From RUG708 sp050946535 (GTDB lineage Bacteria > Bacillota > Clostridia > Peptostreptococcales > Anaerovoracaceae): 8,457 nt of DNA. Positions 1 to 6,598 of this stretch are shown here, one piece after another; the stretch's first letter is position 1; each line of letters starts with the position of its first letter. The stretch spans positions 1 to 8,457 of the forward strand of contig JBMNUZ010000023.1 in assembly GCA_050946535.1 (NCBI GenBank). The letters run 5' to 3'. Below the pieces are notes generated by a model, which saw nothing but the letters and a program-made list of their open reading frames with translations, was not told where the DNA came from and ran no database searches. A program made the translations under genes and the position numbers.

Positions 1-118
1 GGATACTGGCCGACCGATTTTAAGGCAAGCCTCGCTTGTCTGTTTTGTCATGCCGTTATTTAGTTCTAAAGGTTAGTTATGATTTTTTTCAAAAATTACT
101 TGACTTCACATAGTTAGT
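1..118. mobile_element. Possible edge of an inserted element (undetermined family)
   Basis: This stretch has no gene. It is AT-rich compared with the amidohydrolase gene it abuts, and the conserved protein sequence of that gene stops at about base 119. The simplest reading is that foreign DNA begins here. There is a 7-bp stem (bases 24-30 with 34-40, one G-U pair, 3-base loop) and the 6-mer TAGTTA occurs at 74-79 and again at 111-116, next to the junction. The general look recalls the non-coding ends of IS110-type elements, but that is only an impression: no transposase codons and no terminal inverted repeat are visible. A deletion or rearrangement would leave the same picture. Confidence 0.3.
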
Positions 119-1633
119 CTCCTGATTGGCGATATATGCGGAATTCATGGTCCACATTAGCAGCGCCTGCCTGGCGTCGATCTTGTACTGACCGCCATGC
201 ACCTTGCCGTCGAGGCAGATTCGCGACATTGCTTTCGCCATTCCTACGAACGGATTGCAGTCTACTACAGGATAATCGGACGAACCTCCGCAGATGATCC
301 CGTGATCGAAATAATAGCCCGCCGGCGTGTTGAGCTCTGCAAGGTCATCAGCCAGAATCGCTTCGTCTCCAAGATATCCGAAAATGGTCGGCTGAAGCGT
401 TACGGCGACATTACATTTCTTCATTTTCGGGAGCATATCATCGTGAGGCAGCAGCGCATGGATCAGATAATTCCTTCTTCCGGTGTTGTCCCTCTCTTTC
501 TTTCCCTCTTCAAAAGCAGTAAGGGCAGTGTCCATGGCCGCATCGCCTATCGTATGAATTCCTACCTGCCAGTTGTATCTGGCGGCATATCTGCAGACCT
601 CGGATATTTCATCCTGAGAAATCGTAGTATATCCCCTCGTGTCAGGCATGTGTTCGTAGTTGCGCCTCATATACGCGGTACCGCTCGCTGGCACGCCGTC
701 AAGAGTTACCTTGATGCCGTTGAGCTGCAGCATGTCATTTCCAAATCCTGTGACGCAAGGCATCTCGTATATTCGGTTCAGGTGATACGGAACGTCTCCG
801 ATCGCCTTGTCCAGATAAAACATCATGTAATCACGATAAGTCAGTTTTCCTTTCTTCAGAGCCTGCAAATATGCTCTCATGCAGTCGAAAGTCATGTTGC
901 AGTCGATCACAGTCGTAAGCCCGACGCTGTTGAGATGCTCTCCTATTCTCCATATAACCTGAATAAGTTCATCCTCGGTCATTTTCGGGAAGACCTTCTC
1001 TACCAGATCCATCGCGGAATTTTCGTAGAGCAGCCCGTTCGGTTCACCGTTTTCATCACGTCCGATCACGCCGCCGTCCGGATCGGGAGTATCCTTCGTA
1101 ACGCCTGCGAGTTCCAGGGCCTTTGAATTTGCAACGATGACGTGGCAGCAGGAACGTTTTGCGAAGATCGGTCTCGTCGTCGAAATGCGGTCGAGATCTT
1201 TACGGGTCGGCTTTTCTGGATTCTCCCAGGTGAGCTCATTCCAATTGGCGCCCTTGATCCATTTGCCTTCAGGTTCCGTCTTGTCCCGTTCTGCAAGGGC
1301 GGATATCATATCCGTTACAGATGTGCAGGAAGACAGGTCGACATTGGCGAGATCCATGGCGGCGAACATGGCATGCATGTGCGAATCGATCATACCGGGA
1401 ATAATGACATTGCCCTCTGCGTCCACCGTCTCTGTTTTTTCACCGATGAAATATTTGTCCGGGGCGCCGCTGCCTACCCCGATGATCTTTCCGTCTTTTA
1501 CCGCAACATATCCGTTATCGATAACCGTAAAATCATAGTTACCATTTCTGATTTCCTCTATCGAGAGATCCATAGTGTAGATCTTCGCATTGATAAATAT
1601 TTTGTCTGCGTACGGATACCATTTTCTTTTCAT
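89..1633 (-). CDS. YtcJ-type metal-dependent amidohydrolase, 3'-truncated
   Basis: A 514-residue protein of the amidohydrolase superfamily (Amidohydro_3/YtcJ group), which hydrolyses C-N bonds of amides or formamides. Its substrate is unknown. Visible marks are the N-terminal beta-sandwich start (ADKIFINAKIYTMD, residues 9-22), the metal-binding HMH in GMIDSHMHAM (H85 and H87), a mid-barrel IKVTLDG motif, the later metal-ligand motif IHTIGDAAMD, and GGSSDYPV near the end. The start at 1633 is chosen because AGGAGG lies 8 bases upstream; an ATG 27 bases further up would overlap that site. After NSAYIANQE, where relatives continue with a glycine-lysine-leucine-alanine-aspartate block and about 50 further residues, this protein ends in nine unrelated residues (TNYVKSSNF). 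The lost part forms half of the beta-sandwich, so the enzyme is probably impaired. It is transcribed separately from the transporter operon, behind a terminator. Confidence 0.85.
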   Translation of the reverse strand: MKRKWYPYADKIFINAKIYTMDLSIEEIRNGNYDFTVIDNGYVAVKDGKIIGVGSGAPDKYFIGEKTETVDAEGNVIIPGMIDSHMHAMFAAMDLANVDLSSCTSVTDMISALAERDKTEPEGKWIKGANWNELTWENPEKPTRKDLDRISTTRPIFAKRSCCHVIVANSKALELAGVTKDTPDPDGGVIGRDENGEPNGLLYENSAMDLVEKVFPKMTEDELIQVIWRIGEHLNSVGLTTVIDCNMTFDCMRAYLQALKKGKLTYRDYMMFYLDKAIGDVPYHLNRIYEMPCVTGFGNDMLQLNGIKVTLDGVPASGTAYMRRNYEHMPDTRGYTTISQDEISEVCRYAARYNWQVGIHTIGDAAMDTALTAFEEGKKERDNTGRRNYLIHALLPHDDMLPKMKKCNVAVTLQPTIFGYLGDEAILADDLAELNTPAGYYFDHGIICGGSSDYPVVDCNPFVGMAKAMSRICLDGKVHGGQYKIDARQALLMWTMNSAYIANQETNYVKSSNF

Positions 1634-1671
1634 CTCATGTTCCTCCTGATGTTCCTTCACGACTTATAAAT

Positions 1672-1700
1672 GTTCTAATGACCAGCTTTTCAGAGGACAA
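1672..1700 (-). promoter_or_regulatory. Possible promoter of the amidohydrolase gene
   Basis: On the minus strand, TTGTCC (1700-1695) and TAGAAC (1677-1672) are separated by 17 bases. Each matches 4 of 6 consensus bases. The predicted transcript would start near 1665, giving a leader of about 30 bases that holds the AGGAGG site. The -35 box falls in the last unit of the 9-bp repeat array. The match is weak; it is proposed because the gene sits just past a terminator and needs its own promoter. Confidence 0.25.
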
Positions 1701-1844
1701 CCCGGGCAAACCGAACTGACTGGGCAGACCGGACAAACCGAATTGACTGGGCAAACCGAATTGACTGGGCAGGCCGAACAAACCGAATTGATTGGGAAAA
1801 CTGGAAAAACCGTGCAATCCTGATAATCTGAGCAGACTGCACAG
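1692..1844. repeat. Degenerate 9-bp tandem repeat array, 17 units
   Basis: Read on the plus strand, these 153 bases divide exactly into 17 units of 9 bases with a loose consensus ACYGRRCAA. Units such as ACTGGGCAG (1719 and 1764), ACCGAATTG (1737, 1755 and 1782) and ACTGGGCAA (1746) recur exactly, while the units at both ends are more decayed. Higher-order repeats of 18 and 27 bases arise from combinations of units. The array lies between the terminator of the transporter operon and the probable promoter of the amidohydrolase gene. No function can be assigned. In one minus-strand frame it reads as repeated GLPSQF-type residues, but that reading frame crosses a terminator and is not believed to be a gene. 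Confidence 0.8.
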
Positions 1845-1845
1845 T

Positions 1846-1887
1846 AAAAAAAGAGCCAGATAAGATAGATTCATCTTATCTGGCTCT
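1846..1887 (-). terminator. Intrinsic terminator on the minus strand
   Basis: A perfect 15-bp inverted repeat (AGAGCCAGATAAGAT at 1852-1866, its complement at 1873-1887) encloses a 6-base loop. On the minus strand the stem is followed by seven T residues (1852-1846). This is a textbook Rho-independent terminator. It would end transcripts from the ABC transporter operon, whose last stop codon is 225 bases upstream, and also any small RNA started between them. It shields the amidohydrolase gene from read-through. Confidence 0.9.
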
Positions 1888-2111
1888 GGAGCTCGATTGT
1901 CCCAGTCCATCCGACTACGCGGTTTCCCGTGTGTCTTGCCCGGCAGCGATACAGCCGCACTGCAGCTGATACCTGAATCAGACGATATTCAGACGATCGT
2001 CCGTTGTTCGCCGGAAATTCCGTTTCCGGCCTGCCAACCGATGCTGTTTATTCACGCTATTTTGTGTTTATCATATTTCTCATCGTATGTCAACCGCTGA
2101 AATGCGATCAT
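1888..2111 (-). other. Structured non-coding region, possible small RNA or 3' UTR
   Basis: No convincing protein gene is present between the last permease stop codon and the terminator. The stretch holds several stems: GCCGGAAA at 2010-2017 pairs perfectly with 2023-2030 over a 5-base loop, and GACGAT at 1981-1986 pairs with 1996-2001. A perfect TTGACA box occurs on the minus strand at 2093-2088, followed after 17 bases by a poor -10 match, TAAACA (2070-2065). A transcript from there would start near 2058 and end at the terminator, about 210 bases long. It may equally be just the 3' untranslated region of the transporter operon. Confidence 0.3.
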
Positions 2112-3272
2112 TCATGCCTCCTGGTTTCTCTTCTTCACGATGAAGAGCGTCACGACGAAGATCGCCGCAGCAAACGCCAGCTGGATCGCATAACACTGGA
2201 AGACGAGGTTATGATTTGCTGCAGAGAGCGATTGATTTTCCGCAAGAGTGTTGTTCGCGATCTCGTACCAGTAGACCGGCAGGAATTTCGCCACACTCTT
2301 CACGCTGCTTCCCATATATTCCATCGGAACGAAAGCGCCGCAGAGGAAGCACATCCCGAGCGCTACGATGTTGGCGACGGCAGCCACGGCCACAGGTTTG
2401 GTGATCAGGCTTCCGGTCAGGAAACCGATCGCGCTCGATACAACCAACAGGCAGAGTGAATTGATCACATAGTACCCGGCAAGAGACGAAGTGTAGAAAT
2501 CCGCTCCTCTTGCAACAAGCGGCATCAGCAGTGTGACAAGCCACAAAATCACGAACTGAATACAGAACGCCGCGGCCGCCTGTATCGTCTGGCTGACAGA
2601 TGAAACCGGCGATGCCAGCATCCGGCTCCGGATTTCTCTGTTCGAGAACGAAATCATCACAGTGCTGATGACGGTGATCATGAGCATCAGGTACAAATAC
2701 GGGAAGTATGTGAACGTGTAGGAATAAAACGGTTTGCTGTTCTCATCTCTCTTTCCGGTGTCGACGATCGTCACGTCCGCTTTTGTATCAGCGGCTTCAA
2801 TCGTCCTGTCAGCCGCTTCTTCCTGCGTATAACCGGATTTGACGAACGCGGATGCCGTCCTGACGAAATTATTAATCGTGGCATCCAGATAGTATCCGGC
2901 AGCACTGCCAGGGACCTTCGTCGTATCAAGTGCCACATCACCGTCGGCGAAATTTGCTCCGTATCCTTCCGGAATCTGCAGGATATATTCGGTGCTGCGC
3001 GCGTAAAGCTGCCTTGTCAGCTCGGCTTTATCCATCTTGCCTTCCGTGACGTCGTTGTTGATCGACAGATATTCGATCAGCGCCTTCGAAATCGCGCTCT
3101 CATCATTGTCGATCACTGTGATCTGTTGTCTTTCTGCGGAAAAGCTTTCCGTCTGTTTCCCAGGAATCATCAGCACGATCATGATACATATGATGAGAAA
3201 AATAACGAAATAGGAAATTGTGAACCCTAAATTTTTCTCGATGATCTTCAGATAACCTTTAAATACTGGCAT
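2112..3272 (-). CDS. ABC-2 type exporter permease (second subunit)
   Basis: A 386-residue integral membrane subunit of an ABC exporter. It has the ABC-2 layout with a large outer loop: one N-terminal helix (about 17-37), an extracytoplasmic domain of about 150 residues, then a block of five helices in the C-terminal half, starting near residue 190 and ending near 378. A short basic tail, KKRNQEA, closes it. The segment FLPVYWYEIANNTL before the last helix is typical of this family. The start at 3272 is supported by AGGAGG 7 bases upstream, which lies inside the end of the previous gene; the two genes overlap by 14 bases, so translation is probably coupled. It is clearly related in layout to the first permease but differs in sequence, suggesting a heterodimeric pore. 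By analogy it corresponds to an LnrM/LnrN-type subunit. It is the last gene of the operon; a terminator follows about 225 bases on. Confidence 0.9.
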   Translation of the reverse strand: MPVFKGYLKIIEKNLGFTISYFVIFLIICIMIVLMIPGKQTESFSAERQQITVIDNDESAISKALIEYLSINNDVTEGKMDKAELTRQLYARSTEYILQIPEGYGANFADGDVALDTTKVPGSAAGYYLDATINNFVRTASAFVKSGYTQEEAADRTIEAADTKADVTIVDTGKRDENSKPFYSYTFTYFPYLYLMLMITVISTVMISFSNREIRSRMLASPVSSVSQTIQAAAAFCIQFVILWLVTLLMPLVARGADFYTSSLAGYYVINSLCLLVVSSAIGFLTGSLITKPVAVAAVANIVALGMCFLCGAFVPMEYMGSSVKSVAKFLPVYWYEIANNTLAENQSLSAANHNLVFQCYAIQLAFAAAIFVVTLFIVKKRNQEA

Positions 3273-4371
3273 AACGCTGCCTCCTCAGATGTAAAACGGC
3301 GAGTAACGCCATACCGAAGGAATATGCTGCCAGAAGAATCAGGCGAAGAGTAAAACCCGCCATATCTTCATATACGTTGAGGAAGTAGAAAGAGTCGCTG
3401 ATCAAAGCCGCCGGATTGAGGCGGTTGACTATCGGAGCATTCTCTTCGAGCAGCTGCTTCATACCACCGTACATCAGGCCGGCCAGGAAGCAGAGGAACA
3501 GCGGAACCGCGATGGTCAGTATTGATTTTACAGTCTGTTTGACATTGAGAGAACCGACGAAAATGCCAAAGGACACGCCCAGCAGACTGCCGAGTGCCGC
3601 AATCAGAAGCGTCGCTCCGAAATGGTTCAGGACGTCTATCTTGAATACATACTGCAGGCAGAGAAGCAGAACTATGACACTCAGGAACTGGATCGTGAAG
3701 CCGACGAACAGATCTGTGAATATGCTGGACAGCTTGCTTCTCGGAGAGATGGCGCGCCTTGCAGCCAGCGGCGAAACGTTCGACGCGTTCTGCTCGCCGA
3801 GCGTCTGCCCGGTAAAGCATCCGTAGAAGCAGGCCATCGCGATTAAAGCGAAGAAATATTCCAGAAGCGAGTCGTATGAATTGCCTCCGAGCGACACCGA
3901 CCGGATATATTCATTGTTGTCGTTTATGAAATTCGAGAAAAATGCCTGGATACGCTCCGGATGTTCCTCTGTCATTTTTTCTGCGATATTCATTTCCTCG
4001 TTGTACTCTTTAAGCACGCTCGAGAGGACGGTCGCTTCAAATCCGTTGCCTGGAACCGTGAGGGAAGGTTCTGCCTTGCAGTAAAATATACCGCTTACCT
4101 CGTCGTTCTTGAGTGCTTTTTTAGCTTCATTCTCATCCATGTAGGATGCATTGATGATGTCACCGTCAATTTCATCGACTAAGCTTTCGAAATTCTCGTT
4201 GCTCTCCTGAATCACGATCGCCGTATTGACAGGCTCGAAATTTTCAGCCGTTCCGAGACCGCTGAATGCGACGAAGAAGAGCAGGCCGAGCGCCAGTGGG
4301 AAAAAGAACCCCCAGAAAATGTTGTCGTGCAGACGCAGCGCCTGCAGAAAACGATATTTCAGCTGTATCAT
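3259..4371 (-). CDS. ABC-2 type exporter permease (first subunit)
   Basis: A 370-residue membrane subunit of the ABC exporter. One helix near the N-terminus (about 18-38, rich in F, L and A) is followed by an acidic extracytoplasmic domain to about residue 165, and then by five helices. The segment VNRLNPAALISDSFYFLN before the last helix is characteristic of ABC-2 permeases. The protein ends in a basic tail (HLRRQRYASI), placing the C-terminus in the cytoplasm. The start at 4371 has GGAGG 8 bases upstream and lies only 15 bases after the stop of the ATPase gene, so the genes form one operon. It overlaps the second permease gene by 14 bases. The combination of one ATPase and two unequal ABC-2 permeases resembles LnrLMN, which exports linearmycins in Bacillus subtilis; the actual substrate here is unknown. 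Confidence 0.9.
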   Translation of the reverse strand: MIQLKYRFLQALRLHDNIFWGFFFPLALGLLFFVAFSGLGTAENFEPVNTAIVIQESNENFESLVDEIDGDIINASYMDENEAKKALKNDEVSGIFYCKAEPSLTVPGNGFEATVLSSVLKEYNEEMNIAEKMTEEHPERIQAFFSNFINDNNEYIRSVSLGGNSYDSLLEYFFALIAMACFYGCFTGQTLGEQNASNVSPLAARRAISPRSKLSSIFTDLFVGFTIQFLSVIVLLLCLQYVFKIDVLNHFGATLLIAALGSLLGVSFGIFVGSLNVKQTVKSILTIAVPLFLCFLAGLMYGGMKQLLEENAPIVNRLNPAALISDSFYFLNVYEDMAGFTLRLILLAAYSFGMALLAVLHLRRQRYASI

Positions 4372-4386
4372 AAACTCCGCCTCCCG

Positions 4387-5322
4387 TCAGTCACGTAATT
4401 CTTTGCCGGTGATCTCGAGGAATACGTCGTTGAGCGTCGGTTTCTCGGAGAAGATCTTCCCGAACGCCAGATTGTGGTCCTCTAAGTAATGCAGCAGACC
4501 GAGAAGGTTGCCCGCGCTGCTGTACTTGAGTTTCAGCGTCTCGCCTGTATACGACAGGGAGAAAACATTGTCCAGATTGCGGATAGCCTCCAGAGTCTCT
4601 TCATCGAGAGCGATTTCCTCGATCGTGATCGTCTCGCCGGTCCGTATCATGCTCTTGAGTTCGTCGGAGGTTCCGCTGGCGATGCATTTGCCCCTGTCCA
4701 GGATTGCGATTCTCGTGCAGATCTGCTCCACTTCCTCCATATAGTGGGAAGTGTAGACGATTGTCGACCCGTCGTGGTTCATCTGCTGTATTCCCTCGAG
4801 GATGTGGTTGCGGCTCTGCGGATCTACGGCTACAGTAGGCTCGTCGAAAAAAACGAGTCTCGGTTTATGCGCAATGCCGCACGCGATGTTCAGCCTGCGG
4901 AGAAGTCCTCCGGACAGCTGCTTCGGGCGCTTTTTGCGATAATCGTTCAGACCGGTGAACTCGATGGCTTCTTCGACGTATTCCCTGCGCTTCTCTTTAT
5001 CATTCACGTAGAGACTGCAGAAATAGTCTATATTCTCATATACGCTCATCTGTTCGAAGACGGCCACATTCTGGAAGACGACTCCGATCTCGCGTTTCGT
5101 GTCGTACGAGGTTGGAGTCATCGGCTTTCCGAAAACCTCGATGTTGCCGCGGTCGTATTTCAGGAGGGAAAGGATGCAGTTGATGGCGGTAGTCTTGCCG
5201 GAACCGTTCGGCCCGAGCAGGCCGAAGATCTCTCCCTTGCGGATCTCGAGATTCAGGTGATCCAGAGCGAGCACGTCGCCGTACCTCTTGACCAGATTTT
5301 CGATCTTTATCATGTCTTCCAT
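4387..5322 (-). CDS. ABC transporter ATP-binding protein
   Basis: A 311-residue cytoplasmic ATPase that drives the two permeases encoded downstream. In order it shows Walker A GPNGSGKTT (37-45), the Q-loop glutamine at 84 (VVFQN), the signature LSGGL (136-140, with leucine in place of the usual glutamine), Walker B LVFFDEP with D160 and E161, a D-loop at 163-168 and the switch histidine H193 (YTSH). The last 100 residues are the extra domain common in DrrA/CcmA-like drug and lipid exporters. The start at 5322 is chosen because GGGGAG lies 6 bases upstream; an open frame extends 42 codons further up but runs over the divergent promoter and has no such site. Size and layout match LnrL-type ATPases. 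It is the first gene of the minus-strand operon. Confidence 0.93.
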   Translation of the reverse strand: MEDMIKIENLVKRYGDVLALDHLNLEIRKGEIFGLLGPNGSGKTTAINCILSLLKYDRGNIEVFGKPMTPTSYDTKREIGVVFQNVAVFEQMSVYENIDYFCSLYVNDKEKRREYVEEAIEFTGLNDYRKKRPKQLSGGLLRRLNIACGIAHKPRLVFFDEPTVAVDPQSRNHILEGIQQMNHDGSTIVYTSHYMEEVEQICTRIAILDRGKCIASGTSDELKSMIRTGETITIEEIALDEETLEAIRNLDNVFSLSYTGETLKLKYSSAGNLLGLLHYLEDHNLAFGKIFSEKPTLNDVFLEITGKELRD

Positions 5323-5383
5323 ATTAATCTCCCCTTTCTTTGGCTGGAACGGACGGCGAATATCAGTTTCTTTCCTGATAATA

Positions 5384-5392
5384 TGGTATAAT
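5384..5392 (+). promoter_or_regulatory. Extended -10 promoter element of the kinase-regulator operon
   Basis: TG, one base, then TATAAT: a perfect extended -10 element. The transcript would start near 5399, giving a leader of about 50 bases before the kinase start. Extended -10 promoters can work without a -35 box, which fits the lack of one here. Confidence 0.6.
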
Positions 5393-5393
5393 T

Positions 5394-5403
5394 TTTCCGG
5401 AAA
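5394..5403. promoter_or_regulatory. TTTCCGGAAA palindrome at the promoter
   Basis: A perfect 10-base palindrome just downstream of the extended -10 box, covering the predicted transcription start of the plus-strand operon. It also lies about 10 bases upstream of the best minus-strand -10 box. Its place suits an operator, but a 10-base palindrome may also arise by chance. Confidence 0.3.
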
Positions 5404-5434
5404 TTTCAGTAGTGTCAGATGTAACCGGAATGGG

Positions 5435-5448
5435 ATGACAAATGTCAT
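5435..5448. promoter_or_regulatory. ATGACA-AA-TGTCAT inverted repeat over the kinase start
   Basis: Two perfect 6-base arms are separated by 2 bases. The repeat covers both candidate start codons of the kinase gene (5435 and 5447). It could be a protein-binding site for autoregulation. With a 2-base loop it is unlikely to be an RNA hairpin. Confidence 0.3.
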
Positions 5449-6598
5449 GAAAAATACTTACTTTCAGATATGCTGCTATATACTTCTGATCGCGTACGGC
5501 CTGATGCGTATTCCAGGGCAGGAATTCAGCGGCACGTTTATCTTCGGCTTTATGCTGGCAATAGCGGCGTCGCTCGGTTCATACCTGCCGCAGAGGCGCT
5601 CGCTGAGCGTGGCGATTTCGCTCAGTTACATCGTTTTCACCGGCTTTGTGCCGATTACGATTTCGTTTCTGCCGCTCATTCTCTACGAGCCGTTCCGGCG
5701 CAGGGCATTTCCTGTGGCCGCCGCGGCCGCTGCAGTCATCGCGATTCGTTTTTCCACGCTGTCCATGCTTTTCTACCTGATCATCGGGTGTCTGATTTCG
5801 ATGCTTCTCGGGATCGGCACGTCGGAACTCGTGACGCGGACGCACTCGATCATCGAGATCAGCGACACTGCCGAGGAACACCGCATCGATCTGGAACGGC
5901 GCAACAGGCTGCTCCGGGAGCAGCAGGACACCGAGATATACACCGCGACGCTGCGGGAAAGGAACCGCATCGCGAGAGAAATTCACGACAACGTCGGGCA
6001 CACGCTTTCACGGTGTATTCTGATGACGGGCGCGATCGCGACTGTCAATACCGACGAGAAACTGAAGGAACCGATCGGTCAGCTCGAAGAGCAGCTCAAT
6101 CAGGCGATGACAAAGATCCGGGAAAGCGTCCACGATCTTCACGACGACTCGGTAGACCTGAAGGAAGCGGCGGAACTTTTGATCCGCGATTTCAAGGCGT
6201 GTGAACCTGACCTCGAATGTATGGTCTCGCACTTTGTGCCGAAGGAAGTGAAATACTGTTTCCTTTCTGTGCTGCGTGAAGCGCTCACAAACGTGGTGAA
6301 GCATTCCAACGCCACGCAGGTTCATATAAAGATCATCGAGCATCCGGCGATTTACCAGCTCACGATCCACGACAACGGCACCGTGCTCCCGCCGGGGACG
6401 TCACAGGGCGAAGGTTCTGCGGGCGGTCCCGATGGCACCGATGCCGGGGACGGGCAATACTACGGGGACCGCTTGAACGGCGGTATCGGGCTTGAAAACA
6501 TGCGCGACCGGGTAAAGGCGCTGCACGGCAGCATTTCGATCACGGCCGGCAACGGATTCCGGATTTTCATTTCGATTCCGAAGAAAGTGCAGGAATGA
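5447..6598 (+). CDS. Sensor histidine kinase, HisKA_3 (DesK/NarX-like) family
   Basis: A 383-residue membrane-bound kinase that should phosphorylate the regulator encoded next. The first 125 residues form about five closely packed helices with almost no extracellular domain, so it probably senses signals within the membrane or from a partner protein. A helical linker (about 140-170) leads to the dimerisation domain with EIHDNVGHTL, where H180 is the phosphorylated histidine. The ATPase domain shows an N-box (REALTNVVKHSNAT, N282), a G1 box DNG (309-311), a G2 box GIGLENM (346-352) and a last strand GNGFRIFISIPK (368-379). Between the two G boxes is a long Gly/Asp-rich lid. The start is uncertain: ATG 5447 is taken, ATG 5435 would add four residues, and neither has a strong ribosome binding site. 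A frame open back to 5288 runs through the promoter and is not used. The layout recalls LnrJ (YfiJ). Confidence 0.9.
   Translation: MKNTYFQICCYILLIAYGLMRIPGQEFSGTFIFGFMLAIAASLGSYLPQRRSLSVAISLSYIVFTGFVPITISFLPLILYEPFRRRAFPVAAAAAAVIAIRFSTLSMLFYLIIGCLISMLLGIGTSELVTRTHSIIEISDTAEEHRIDLERRNRLLREQQDTEIYTATLRERNRIAREIHDNVGHTLSRCILMTGAIATVNTDEKLKEPIGQLEEQLNQAMTKIRESVHDLHDDSVDLKEAAELLIRDFKACEPDLECMVSHFVPKEVKYCFLSVLREALTNVVKHSNATQVHIKIIEHPAIYQLTIHDNGTVLPPGTSQGEGSAGGPDGTDAGDGQYYGDRLNGGIGLENMRDRVKALHGSISITAGNGFRIFISIPKKVQE

Larger units (their letters stand above)
5323..5446. promoter_or_regulatory. Divergent control region of transporter and two-component system
   Basis: This 124-base gap separates the two oppositely oriented operons and must hold both promoters. 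On the plus strand TGGTATAAT (5384-5392) is a perfect extended -10 box; no good -35 hexamer lies at the usual distance. On the minus strand TATTAT (5383-5378) is the best -10 candidate, directly next to the plus-strand box, again with a poor -35. Weak -35 boxes are typical of promoters that need an activator. Two palindromes in or at the edge of the region could be regulator sites. Confidence 0.6.

Noticed and set aside
197..1126. A 309-codon open frame on the plus strand
   Set aside because: It is antisense to the amidohydrolase, whose motifs are clear on the other strand. It has no recognisable motif.
1692..1844. CRISPR array
   Set aside because: The units are 9 bases long and directly joined, without unique spacers, and there are no cas genes.
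4489..5391. A 300-codon open frame on the plus strand
   Set aside because: It is antisense to the ABC ATPase gene, which has all its motifs and a good start site. The translation shows no recognisable domain, and long antisense frames are expected in GC-balanced coding DNA.
5288..5446. N-terminal extension of the kinase by 53 codons
   Set aside because: It would overlap the start of the divergent ATPase gene, its ribosome site and the extended -10 promoter, and its residues show no domain.
5323..5448. N-terminal extension of the ATPase by 42 codons
   Set aside because: The GGGGAG site 6 bases before the ATG at 5322 and the normal family N-terminus (MEDMIKIENLVKRYG) fix the start; the extension runs through the promoter.
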